A stretch of 8,129 nt of DNA from Candidatus Roizmanbacteria bacterium CG_4_10_14_0_8_um_filter_33_9 (GCA_002785065.1 PFLI01000117.1:1-8129); one strand, 5' to 3'; counted from the stretch's first letter, positions 1-7,309 are shown. Notes: a model not told the origin generated them from the letters alone. A program made the numbers and translations.

Positions 1-81
1 CTTTTTCTTTTTCAGTTCTTTAAACTCTTTTTTAAGGTCTTTTTCAAGTACTTCAGCAATGTGTTTACCGTTAATAAGCAT
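1..81 (-). CDS. folD: Probable FolD N-terminus (methylenetetrahydrofolate dehydrogenase/cyclohydrolase), partial
   Basis: Reading from ATG at 81 to the window edge gives 27 uninterrupted codons, beginning MLINGKHIAEVLEKDL and continuing as a Lys/Glu-rich helix. FolD proteins characteristically begin with a short strand, an (I/L)(I/N/D)GK box, then IA and a charged helix ending in a run of Lys/Glu, and this start fits that pattern. FolD is a cytosolic bifunctional enzyme that interconverts 5,10-methylene-THF and 10-formyl-THF with NADP(H), supplying one-carbon units for purine and initiator-tRNA formylation. The catalytic Lys and the dinucleotide fold lie beyond the window, so the call rests only on the N-terminus. 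The start lies 56 bp downstream of gyrA, with a weak purine-rich stretch (AAGAGAAG) about 7 nt upstream and its own predicted promoter inside the gyrA 3' end. It could instead be another protein with a similar helical N-terminus. Confidence 0.6.
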   Translation of the reverse strand, partial: MLINGKHIAEVLEKDLKKEFKELKKKK

Positions 82-131
82 AATATTCTTCTCTTTTTCC
101 CACCCCTTATTTATAATGGGACTATAAGGCT

Positions 132-160
132 ATTATATCAAACTAAAGCTGCGCTTACAA
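132..160 (-). promoter_or_regulatory. Sigma70-type promoter for folD, embedded in the gyrA 3' end
   Basis: On the minus strand TTGTAA (160-155) is followed by exactly 17 bp and a perfect TATAAT (137-132). The -35 box and spacer lie in the last gyrA codons and the -10 directly abuts the gyrA TGA stop. Transcription should start near 125, giving a leader of about 44 nt before the folD ATG at 81. A 6-bp inverted repeat, CCTTAT/ATAAGG (105-110, 124-129), lies in that leader. The promoter would let folD be expressed independently of the gyrase operon. Confidence 0.65.
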
Positions 161-2702
161 CCCGATCGGCCTTGTCTGAAAATCTCATCAATATGACTCC
201 CTTTGCGGATCTTGAGCGTGGAGGTATGGTAGTAAGAGGAATTTTTACAACTTGACCTCCAAGGCTTGTTATAATTACCGTTGTATCTGTTTCGTTTACG
301 ATTTGGACAAATACGATTTGTCCGATTTTTTCGTCAACCGATGCAACCTTAACACCTTTTCCACCTCGATGCTGGCCTTTAAAAAGGGAGAGATTGGTTT
401 TTTTTCCAACTCCTCGTTCGCCAATTACTAAGATATTTTTCTTAAACTCACTATTTGCGATTACATCCGCAGAGGCCAAATGGTCATTTTCTTTCAGTTC
501 TATTCCTTTTACTCCGATTGAAGATCTCCCTGTTGCTCTCACTTCGCTTTCTTTAAAGATAATTGCTTTTCCTGCTTTTGTAGTAAGGAGAACATTTTGG
601 CTTCCATTTGTCATTTTGACCCAAAGGAGTTCATCGCTTTGATCCAGTCGAATCGCAATAATTCCATTTGAACGAATATTTGCGAAGTCATCAAATTCTG
701 TTTTTTTCACGGTACCGTTTTTAGTACACATAAAGATAAAGTTTCCTTTTTGTGGAGCTGTTGGAGTACCTGTGGCACCATAAGTTAAAATGGATGTGAC
801 CGTTTCATCAGGACGAAGTGCAAGTAGGTTTACAATTGCTTTGCCCTTTGATATGCGTGAGCCTTGAGGGATATCCCATACTCTATTTTGGAAAATGCGA
901 CCTTGATTAGTAAAAAACAATACATAATCGTGAGTCATTGCAGTGGTAATGTAATAGACATTATCAGTATCTTTCGTTTCCATACCTGATACTCCCTTGC
1001 CGCCTCGTTGTTGCACGCGGAACGTTTCGCGGGCAACTTGTTTAATATATCCTTCTTTTGTAAGTACGACGATAACTTCTTTATTTTCAATAAGTTCTTC
1101 ATCTGTAATTTCTCCTGGTCTTGATTTGATTACTTTTGTTCGTCGATTGTCTCCGTATTTTTCTTTTAAATACAATACCTCATCTTTAATAACCTTTAGA
1201 ATTTTGAAGATGTCTTTGAGTAATGCCTCGAGATAAGCAATTGTTTCTCTAAGTACAGCAAGCTCATCTTCAATTTTGCTTCGTTCCAGACCGGTTAATC
1301 TGCGAAGTTGCATTTCCAGTATTGCCTGAGTTTGTTCGAGAGAGAGGCCGAATTTCTTCATCAGTTTTTCTTTTGCCTCAGGCTCGTCTTTTGCTTTTTT
1401 AATTACTGCAATAACTTCATCAATATGATCAAGTGCGATAATATAGCCTTCTAGAATGTGTGCTCTTTTTTTCGCCATCATGAGCTCAAATTCAGATCGT
1501 TTCGTAACCATTTCTACACGGTGTTTTAGATAGGCTTCAAGAATTGTTTTTATTGAAAGTGTTTGAGGAACACCGTCAACAAGAGCAACGACATTTACCG
1601 GAAATGAAGTTTGAAGTTCAGTATATTTAAAAAGATTATTGAGCACTTTTTTATATTGTGCGTCCCGTTTGAGTTCTATAACGATTCGGATACCATCACG
1701 ATCTGATTCATCCCGTAGATCTGAGATGCCAACAATTTTTTTATCATTGACTAAGTGTGCGATTTTTTCCACAAGGCTTGCTTTATTTATCTGATACGGA
1801 AGCTCTTTTACAATAATTGCCATTTTTCCTTTACCCATATCTTCATCTTCGACTTTGGCGCGGATAAGAATTTTTCCCTTACCTGTCATATATGCTTCTT
1901 TAATACCAGCTGCACCATAAATTATTCCACGTGTTGGAAAATCTGGTCCCTTGACATGTTCTAAAATTTCATCAACGGAAGTATTAAAATAAAGATGTTT
2001 ATTTTTTATATTGGTTTTTGTATCTGTTTCAGATTGTCTTGATTCATCTTTTTTTTCGCCGTTTGTGATTTCGGCCTTGTCGATCATCATGCAGATAGCA
2101 TCGACTAGCTCGCTCAAGTTATGTGGTGGAATTTTTGTTGCCATACCAACCGCAATACCTTCTGCTCCCATCAAAAGTAAATTGGGAAGTTTTGCAGGAA
2201 AAAATGCTGGTTCTTTGAGTGTTGCATCGAAATTATTAGTCCATTCCACCGTTTCTTTATCTATGTCAAACAGCAATTCATCAGAAATTTTACTGAGTTT
2301 TACCTCAGTGTAACGCATTGCGGCAGGACCATCTCCATCGATCGATCCGAAGTTGCCTTGACCTTTAATGAGCGGATATCGCATTGAAAAGTCTTGTGCC
2401 ATGCGCGCTAATGATTCGTATACTGCCGAATCTCCATGGGGATGATATTTTCCCAGTACTTCACCAACAACTTTTGCAGATTTTGAAAAACGTGCTGTTG
2501 AAGTAAGTCCAAGTTTATGCATTACATAAAGAATGCGTCGGTGAACAGGTTTAAGACCGTCTTTAACATCGGGAAGTGCGCGTGAAACAATAACAGACAT
2601 AGCATAATCAAGATATGCACGCTTCATCTCCGTGGTAATTTCTGTTGTTACCTGTCTTGGATTAATCGGTTCAGTTTGTGTTGGTTTATCTGTATCTGAC
2701 AT
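138..2702 (-). CDS. gyrA: DNA gyrase subunit A
   Basis: This is the 854-residue breakage-reunion subunit of DNA gyrase, which with GyrB introduces negative supercoils using ATP. The catalytic tyrosine is Tyr131 in AAMRYTEV. The winged-helix/quinolone region reads KYHPHGDSAVYESL (85-98), with Ser92 and Glu96 at the sites equivalent to E. coli Ser83 and Asp87, the usual drug-sensitive type. The GyrA box QQRGGKG (564-570) starts the C-terminal DNA-wrapping beta-pinwheel and separates gyrase from topoisomerase IV (ParC). A degenerate repeat QHRGGKG occurs at 777-783, as expected for pinwheel blades. A hydrophilic stretch rich in Lys/Glu/Asp/Ser/Thr at about 210-236, just before the conserved GPDFPT, looks like an insertion of about 25 residues compared with common GyrAs. 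The protein ends in AALV without the acidic tail of E. coli. The start lies 13 bp after hppA with no clear Shine-Dalgarno, but the family's N-terminal length supports this ATG. Confidence 0.97.
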   Translation of the reverse strand: MSDTDKPTQTEPINPRQVTTEITTEMKRAYLDYAMSVIVSRALPDVKDGLKPVHRRILYVMHKLGLTSTARFSKSAKVVGEVLGKYHPHGDSAVYESLARMAQDFSMRYPLIKGQGNFGSIDGDGPAAMRYTEVKLSKISDELLFDIDKETVEWTNNFDATLKEPAFFPAKLPNLLLMGAEGIAVGMATKIPPHNLSELVDAICMMIDKAEITNGEKKDESRQSETDTKTNIKNKHLYFNTSVDEILEHVKGPDFPTRGIIYGAAGIKEAYMTGKGKILIRAKVEDEDMGKGKMAIIVKELPYQINKASLVEKIAHLVNDKKIVGISDLRDESDRDGIRIVIELKRDAQYKKVLNNLFKYTELQTSFPVNVVALVDGVPQTLSIKTILEAYLKHRVEMVTKRSEFELMMAKKRAHILEGYIIALDHIDEVIAVIKKAKDEPEAKEKLMKKFGLSLEQTQAILEMQLRRLTGLERSKIEDELAVLRETIAYLEALLKDIFKILKVIKDEVLYLKEKYGDNRRTKVIKSRPGEITDEELIENKEVIVVLTKEGYIKQVARETFRVQQRGGKGVSGMETKDTDNVYYITTAMTHDYVLFFTNQGRIFQNRVWDIPQGSRISKGKAIVNLLALRPDETVTSILTYGATGTPTAPQKGNFIFMCTKNGTVKKTEFDDFANIRSNGIIAIRLDQSDELLWVKMTNGSQNVLLTTKAGKAIIFKESEVRATGRSSIGVKGIELKENDHLASADVIANSEFKKNILVIGERGVGKKTNLSLFKGQHRGGKGVKVASVDEKIGQIVFVQIVNETDTTVIITSLGGQVVKIPLTTIPPRSRSAKGVILMRFSDKADRVVSAALV

Positions 2703-2715
2703 AAAATGTTATTAA

Positions 2716-4767
2716 TTACTTCAGAAATGAAGCAATAAGTAATGCAACAATATTAATAACCTTAATCATAGGATTAATCGCTGGTCCGGCTGTGTCTTTG
2801 TAAGGATCTCCGACTGTATCTCCGGTTACAGCTGCTTGATGTGCAAAGCTTCCTTTTCCTCCAAAATGACCTTCTTCAATATATTTTTTTGCATTGTCCC
2901 ATGCTGCTCCACCGGTTGTCATAGAAATTGCCAAGAATAGACCAGTAATGAGACTACCAACTAATAAGCCACCAAGCGCTCTTGATCCGAGTAAAAAACC
3001 AACAGCAATCGGTGTTGCAACCGTAATGATGGTTGGTAGAATCATTTCTTTAATTGCTGCTGTTGCAACAATATCAACGGCTTTGCCATATTCTGGTTTT
3101 TGTTTACCGCTCATAATTCCTTTTATTTCTTTAAATTGTCTTCGAACTTCATTAACCACAGCTATACTTGCTTTTCCGACAGCTTCCATAGCTAAGGCTG
3201 CAAATAAATATGGTAACGCACCTCCAATTAATAAACCAACAAGCACTTTCGGATCAGATAGTGAAAAAATAGTACTAGTAAGACCTGAAGCTCCAACATT
3301 TAATTCCTGAACATAACTGGAAAAAAGTACTAAAGCTGCGAGACCAGCAGAACCAATAGCATATGCTTTTGTTACGGCTTTTGTTGTGTTACCGACAGAA
3401 TCAAGCGCATCAGTTACTTCTCTTACTTTTTTATCCATACCTGTCATTTCAGCGATACCGCCTGCATTATCGGTAATAGGACCAAACGCATCTATTGCAA
3501 CAACAATGCCAGCGAGAGAAAGCATACTCATTGCAGATAAAGCAATTCCGTAGAGTCCGGCAAAATAATATGAGATAAGCATACCTGAGCAAATTAATAA
3601 AATAGGAAGTATTGTTGATTTCATCGAAATAGCAAGTCCGGCAATAACATTTGTTCCATGTCCGGTATTTGAAGCATTTGCAATTTGTTTAACCGGACCA
3701 AATTTTTTTGAGGTAAAATACTCGGTTATAATAACTAAACCGATCGTGATAATAACACCAACCGAAAGTGTATAAAACAAATGAATAAAAGATACTCCAG
3801 ATTTTAAAGTACTTGTCTGAGGAAACAATATGGATGAAATAGCATAAAAACCACCCAATGATAAGACAGCGCTAGCTCCTAAACCTTGATACAAAGCTGT
3901 CATAATTTTATTTCCATTCAAACGGACAAACCATGAACCTAAAATACTTCCAATGGTAGAAACTGCACCAATAAGTAAAGGAAAAAAGAGAACCATTTTA
4001 TTATGAGGGAAAAGTAATTGTCCCAACATCATGACTGCAACAGCAGTTACAACATATGTTTCAAATAGATCTGCTGCCATTCCTGCATCATCTCCGACAT
4101 TGTCTCCCACCAGATCTGCAATTACACCTGGATTTCTTGGATCATCTTCAGGAATACCCTTTTCTATTTTTCCAACCATATCAGTACCAACATCAGCTGA
4201 TTTTGTAAATATTCCTCCGCCTAAGCGAGCGAAGACCGAGATAAGTGAGCTTCCAAAACTAAGAGCAATAAGAGGACGAAGGTTAACCGATTGAAGAATA
4301 TTGACCTGTTCTAACACATAATAAAACCCGCTAATAGCAAGTAAAGCAAGTCCTGAAACCATAAATCCCGTTACTGCTCCTCCTGAAAAAGCAAGTGAAA
4401 ATGCTCCAGCTAGTCCTTTTTTTGCAGCTTGAGCTGTGCGGATATTGCTTCGAACTGCAACAGACATACCTACAATACCTGCGATTGCAGAAAACAGAGC
4501 TCCAACTGCAAATCCAGCAGCTGATAATAAATCAAAAACAAAATAAAGAACAACAAAAAGGACTATTCCTATGACAAATACAACTGAATATTGTCGTTTA
4601 AGATATGCAGTTGCACCTTCAGAAATTGCATCAGCAATTGTGTTCATTTTTTTATCACCGCGGGGAGATTGCATTACCTTGTATGAGAGCAATAAACCAT
4701 ATGTAATTGCAAAAAGGCTGGTAAAAATCGCGATGAGAACTGAGTTATGTATTAAAAAAGGAACCAT
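2716..4767 (-). CDS. hppA: Membrane-bound proton-translocating pyrophosphatase, K+-independent type
   Basis: This 683-residue integral membrane pump hydrolyses cytoplasmic PPi and exports H+; the length suits the family's roughly 16 transmembrane helices. The substrate-binding core is clear: DVGTDMVGKIE (192-202), EDDPRNPG (207-214) and DLVGDNVGDDAGMAADLFE (218-236). Further conserved blocks are DNAGGIAEM, TGHGTNVIAGLA, WDNAKKYIE and GDTVGDPYKDT near the C-terminus. GNTTKAVTK carries Lys463 and Thr466 at the positions that, in the family literature, distinguish K+-independent H+-pumps (Lys/Thr) from K+-dependent ones (Ala). One oddity is Asp227, where K+-independent enzymes usually have Cys in GDCAGMAADLFE. 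The N-terminus is a hydrophobic first helix, which supports this ATG. No Shine-Dalgarno is visible in the AT-rich 42-bp gap after gyrB. Placement between gyrB and gyrA implies co-transcription with the gyrase genes, although no direct functional link is known. Confidence 0.95.
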   Translation of the reverse strand: MVPFLIHNSVLIAIFTSLFAITYGLLLSYKVMQSPRGDKKMNTIADAISEGATAYLKRQYSVVFVIGIVLFVVLYFVFDLLSAAGFAVGALFSAIAGIVGMSVAVRSNIRTAQAAKKGLAGAFSLAFSGGAVTGFMVSGLALLAISGFYYVLEQVNILQSVNLRPLIALSFGSSLISVFARLGGGIFTKSADVGTDMVGKIEKGIPEDDPRNPGVIADLVGDNVGDDAGMAADLFETYVVTAVAVMMLGQLLFPHNKMVLFFPLLIGAVSTIGSILGSWFVRLNGNKIMTALYQGLGASAVLSLGGFYAISSILFPQTSTLKSGVSFIHLFYTLSVGVIITIGLVIITEYFTSKKFGPVKQIANASNTGHGTNVIAGLAISMKSTILPILLICSGMLISYYFAGLYGIALSAMSMLSLAGIVVAIDAFGPITDNAGGIAEMTGMDKKVREVTDALDSVGNTTKAVTKAYAIGSAGLAALVLFSSYVQELNVGASGLTSTIFSLSDPKVLVGLLIGGALPYLFAALAMEAVGKASIAVVNEVRRQFKEIKGIMSGKQKPEYGKAVDIVATAAIKEMILPTIITVATPIAVGFLLGSRALGGLLVGSLITGLFLAISMTTGGAAWDNAKKYIEEGHFGGKGSFAHQAAVTGDTVGDPYKDTAGPAINPMIKVINIVALLIASFLK

Positions 4768-4809
4768 AATATTTCGAATAATAACTTTTAATTAAATAAA
4801 TAACACATT

Positions 4810-6741
4810 TTAAATATCTAAATTTGCTGACTTTGCGTGTGTAGTAATAAATTTTTTTCGTGGTGGAACTTCATCTCCCATAAGCATCGAAAAAACATGA
4901 TCAGATTCCTGCTCATCTGAAATGGTAACTTGCTTTAAAATCCTGTTTTCTGGATTCATTGTTGTTTCCCACAATTGTTCAGGATTCATTTCTCCTAAAC
5001 CTTTATATCGTTGAACTATAGGAGTACTTCCTTTTGTTAGAGATAAATTTTTTAACACTTTTGTTTTTTCTTCTTCTGTATATGCCCAAATCACTTTTTT
5101 TCCTTGTTGAATTTTAAATAAAGGCGGTTGAGCAACATATAGGTGTCCCTTTTGAATAATAGTTGGCATATGTCGGTAGAAAAAAGTAAGAAGCAGAGTC
5201 ATGATATGTTCTCCGTCAACATCAGCATCAGTCATTATAACTACTTTATGATAACGTAGTTTTTTGTAATCAACTGTTTCGCCGATTCCCATTCCAAGAG
5301 CTATTACAAGGTCTTTAATTTCTTTAAAAGCAAGAACTTTATCCAAATATGCCCGTTCAGTATTTAAAACTTTTCCACGAAGAGGAAGAATAGCTTGAAA
5401 CCGTCGGTTTCTTCCCTGTTTTGCTGTACCTCCTGCTGAATTACCTTCAACCATAAACAGTTCAGATTTTGCAGGGTCGCGTTCAGAACAGTCCGCGAGT
5501 TTACCGGGTAACGTTGATCCCTCCAATGCACCTTTTCGAAGTACTGCTTCTTTTGCAGCTTTAGCAGCAAGTCGGGCTTTTTGTGCAAGAAGAATTTTTC
5601 CGAGTATTTCCTTTCCGACTTTTGGGTTTTCTTCAAGGTAAACATCCAGATATTCAGAAACTGCTTGTTGTACAAACGATTGAACTTCCGAATTTCCCAG
5701 CTTTGTTTTTGTTTGTCCTTCAAATTGGAGATTTGTAGAAGGCATTTTTACATATACTATTGCAGTAAGTCCTTCTTTTACATCATCACCAGTTAATGGG
5801 TCACCCGCATCTTTTTCACTCAATTCTTTTTTAGCATAGTTATTAATCGCTTTTGTTAAAGCAATTCTAAATCCGGTAAGATGTGTGCCGCCTTCTTGAG
5901 TGTTAATAACATTTACAAACGAATAAACAATTTCGTTCATCGAATCGTTGTATTGAATCGATACTTCAACTTCTTTTTCACCATCGGATTTGAGAATATG
6001 AATAGGATCATGCAATACTTTTTTACCGCGGTTAAGATCATTGATAAGAGAAATAATTCCTCCATCAAAGAAATAAGCTAATTTATCACCTGTTATGTTA
6101 TTTTCAATATGAAACATGAGGTTTTTAATCAGATAGGCTCGTTCTTTAAGCTGTTTTTTGAGGACATTATAATTTATTTCAATTGTTTCGGTAAAAATGG
6201 ATTTATCTGGAATAAATGAGACAGCTGTCCCTTGGGCAAATGGAAAACTAAGGAGGGACTCTTTAACTTTTTGAACTTTATACTGAGGTATTCCCCGTTT
6301 ATATTCCTGCCGGTATAATTTTCCGTCACGTTTTACTTCAATGATAAAATGATCGGAAAGCGCATTGACAACTGAGGCGCCTACCCCATGTAATCCTCCT
6401 GAGATTTTGTATGCTCCTTGATTGAATTTACCTCCGGCATGAAGTTTTGTCATGACAATTTCAAGGGCAGACGTTTTGTATTTTGGAATTATATCCACAG
6501 GTATTCCTCTTCCATCATCGTAAACAGTAAAATATTCATTTTCTTCAATGCGGACAATAACGTTTTTACAATACCCGGCAAGCGCCTCATCAATTGCGTT
6601 ATCTACAATCTCATTCAAACAATGATTTACTCCTACTTGTGAAGTCGTACCGATATACATTCCTGGACGTTTTCGTACGGGATCAAGTCCTTCCAAAACA
6701 ACGATAGATTCGGCTCCGTAATCTTGATTATTTTTTGACAT
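4810..6741 (-). CDS. gyrB: DNA gyrase subunit B
   Basis: This is the 643-residue ATPase/TOPRIM subunit of gyrase, of the short type lacking the roughly 165-residue insertion of E. coli GyrB. The GHKL ATPase domain shows NEIVDNAIDEA with Glu44 (catalytic base) and Asn48, DDGRGIP (75-81) and the ATP lid GGLHGVG (115-121). The QTK loop is at 343-345 (Lys345). The TOPRIM domain has Glu432 in EGNSAGG and the metal-binding triad Asp505/507/509 in DADVD. The C-terminal QRYKGLGEMNPEQLW block is typical. Residue 434 is Asn where nearly all gyrases have Asp (EGDSAGG); see findings. The ATG is the first usable start, because an in-frame TAA lies four codons upstream and no alternative start codon lies between. 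There is no ribosome-binding site; the predicted promoter lies so close that the transcript is probably leaderless. First gene of the probable gyrB-hppA-gyrA operon. Confidence 0.97.
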   Translation of the reverse strand: MSKNNQDYGAESIVVLEGLDPVRKRPGMYIGTTSQVGVNHCLNEIVDNAIDEALAGYCKNVIVRIEENEYFTVYDDGRGIPVDIIPKYKTSALEIVMTKLHAGGKFNQGAYKISGGLHGVGASVVNALSDHFIIEVKRDGKLYRQEYKRGIPQYKVQKVKESLLSFPFAQGTAVSFIPDKSIFTETIEINYNVLKKQLKERAYLIKNLMFHIENNITGDKLAYFFDGGIISLINDLNRGKKVLHDPIHILKSDGEKEVEVSIQYNDSMNEIVYSFVNVINTQEGGTHLTGFRIALTKAINNYAKKELSEKDAGDPLTGDDVKEGLTAIVYVKMPSTNLQFEGQTKTKLGNSEVQSFVQQAVSEYLDVYLEENPKVGKEILGKILLAQKARLAAKAAKEAVLRKGALEGSTLPGKLADCSERDPAKSELFMVEGNSAGGTAKQGRNRRFQAILPLRGKVLNTERAYLDKVLAFKEIKDLVIALGMGIGETVDYKKLRYHKVVIMTDADVDGEHIMTLLLTFFYRHMPTIIQKGHLYVAQPPLFKIQQGKKVIWAYTEEEKTKVLKNLSLTKGSTPIVQRYKGLGEMNPEQLWETTMNPENRILKQVTISDEQESDHVFSMLMGDEVPPRKKFITTHAKSANLDI

Positions 6742-6749
6742 AAGGATTA

Positions 6750-6778
6750 ATTATAGCGTATTTTTCATGCTTAGTAAA
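6750..6778 (-). promoter_or_regulatory. gyrB promoter giving a leaderless or near-leaderless mRNA
   Basis: On the minus strand TTTACT (6778-6773), a 17-bp spacer and a perfect TATAAT (6755-6750) form a sigma70-type promoter. Only eight bases (TAATCCTT) separate the -10 from the gyrB ATG, so normal start-site spacing puts +1 on the A of ATG or within two bases of it. There is no Shine-Dalgarno sequence. The promoter begins a few bases after the rplJL terminator T-tract, so it marks the start of a separate transcription unit. Confidence 0.7.
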
Positions 6779-6781
6779 GAT

Positions 6782-6817
6782 ATAAAAAAAAATCCCCTTT
6801 TTCAAGGGGATTTTTTT
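6782..6817 (-). terminator. Intrinsic terminator of the rplJ-rplL unit
   Basis: A 14-bp perfect stem (arms 6804-6817 and 6786-6799) contains a GGGG/CCCC core flanked by A/T tracts, with a 4-nt loop at 6800-6803. In the minus direction it is followed by an unbroken T-run (6792-6782), the layout of a Rho-independent terminator. The A-tract on the other side makes it symmetric and so potentially bidirectional, but no plus-strand gene is seen that would need it. Confidence 0.92.
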
Positions 6818-6853
6818 AATGGTTGTTTTCTTAATAATTCTGTTAGTATAGGG

Positions 6854-6888
6854 ATCCTTCGTTTCCGAATGTAATGGAAACTCAGGAT
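6854..6888 (-). other. RNA hairpin with tandem G-A internal loop in the rplL 3' UTR
   Basis: As RNA from the minus strand, ATCCT (6888-6884), GA, then GTTTCC (6881-6876) pair across a 9-nt loop with GGAAAC (6866-6861), GA, then AGGAT (6858-6854). The two GA dinucleotides face each other, which is the geometry of tandem sheared G-A pairs, so the element can form a nearly continuous 13-layer helix. It lies between the rplL stop and the terminator. Its function is unknown; RNA processing, transcript stability or protein binding are possibilities. Confidence 0.6.
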
Positions 6889-6891
6889 TTC

Positions 6892-6916
6892 GTTAAAGTA
6901 ACAAAGTTACTTTAAC
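6892..6916 (-). repeat. Perfect 11-bp inverted repeat spanning the rplL stop codon
   Basis: The arms GTTAAAGTAAC (6892-6902) and GTTACTTTAAC (6906-6916) are exact inverted repeats around a 3-nt spacer. One arm includes the last two sense codons and TAA stop of rplL. No T-tract follows in either direction, so it is not a standard terminator. It could be an mRNA 3'-end stabilising hairpin or a palindromic DNA site for a dimeric protein. Confidence 0.7.
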
Positions 6917-7302
6917 TCAACCTTACCTCCAGCTGTTTCAACTTTTTTCTTTGCTTCTTCTGCATCTGCTTTTTTAGCATCTTTCAGTAGTTCTTTTGGT
7001 GCTGATTCGACTAATTTCTTTGCATCCATAAGACCGAGTGTAGGCATTATTTCGCGGACTGCTTTAATAACTGCGAGTTTATTGGCTCCTGCATCAGTAA
7101 GCATAACAGTAAAGGAAGTTTTTTCCTCTGCTGGTGCTGCTGCTGCTTCGGCTGCTGGTGCTGCTGCTGAAGCAACAGGCATTGCTGAAACGCCGAATTT
7201 TTCTTCTAAATACTTTGCTAGTTCTGCCATTTCAATAACAGTTAATGTTTCAATTTCTTTTGCGATTTTTTCTAATTTTTCTGATAGTTTTACTTCTGAC
7301 AT
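6907..7302 (-). CDS. rplL: Large ribosomal subunit protein bL12 (L7/L12)
   Basis: This 131-residue protein is the stalk protein that recruits and activates translational GTPases on the 50S subunit. The N-terminal helical dimerisation and L10-binding domain (about 1-37) is followed by a flexible hinge of Ala/Pro/Glu (about 40-60). The conserved C-terminal domain (about 61-131) contains KLAVIKAVREI, then LGLMDAKKLVESAPK, and ends in GGKVELK, the family's hallmark terminus. A short loop reads REIMPTLGL where many homologues have REITGLGL, one residue longer. It lies 52 bp after rplJ in the same unit. It has by far the best ribosome-binding site in the window, consistent with the family's 4-6 copies per ribosome. 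A terminator follows about 90 bp downstream, past two hairpins. Confidence 0.97.
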   Translation of the reverse strand: MSEVKLSEKLEKIAKEIETLTVIEMAELAKYLEEKFGVSAMPVASAAAPAAEAAAAPAEEKTSFTVMLTDAGANKLAVIKAVREIMPTLGLMDAKKLVESAPKELLKDAKKADAEEAKKKVETAGGKVELK

Positions 7303-7309
7303 GTACGTT

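Noticed and set aside
105..129. Inverted repeat CCTTAT/ATAAGG between gyrA and folD as a terminator.
   Set aside because: The stem is only 6 bp with a 13-nt loop and no T-tract follows, so termination is not supported.
350..385. QHRGGKG (residues 777-783) of GyrA as a second GyrA box or sign of a domain duplication.
   Set aside because: Pinwheel blades of GyrA normally carry degenerate box-like repeats; the true box is QQRGGKG at 564-570.
2718..2732. Small hairpin ACTTCA/TGAAG at the hppA-gyrA junction as an attenuator.
   Set aside because: The 5-bp A/T-rich stem without a T-run is too weak to separate from chance in AT-rich DNA.
2894..3310. A plus-strand open frame of 138 codons opposite hppA, with others at 4031-4294, 2011-2313 and 997-1236.
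   Set aside because: They lie antisense to strongly conserved hppA and gyrA sequence, show no recognisable domains, and are expected shadows of the minus-strand codon pattern.
4768..4809. An internal promoter for hppA in the 42-bp AT-rich gap after gyrB.
   Set aside because: No -35/-10 pair with acceptable spacing was found; AT-richness alone gives TATA-like strings.
5364..5723. A second minus-strand open frame of 119 codons inside gyrB.
   Set aside because: It is an alternative frame within the TOPRIM-coding part of gyrB, which is intact in its own frame.
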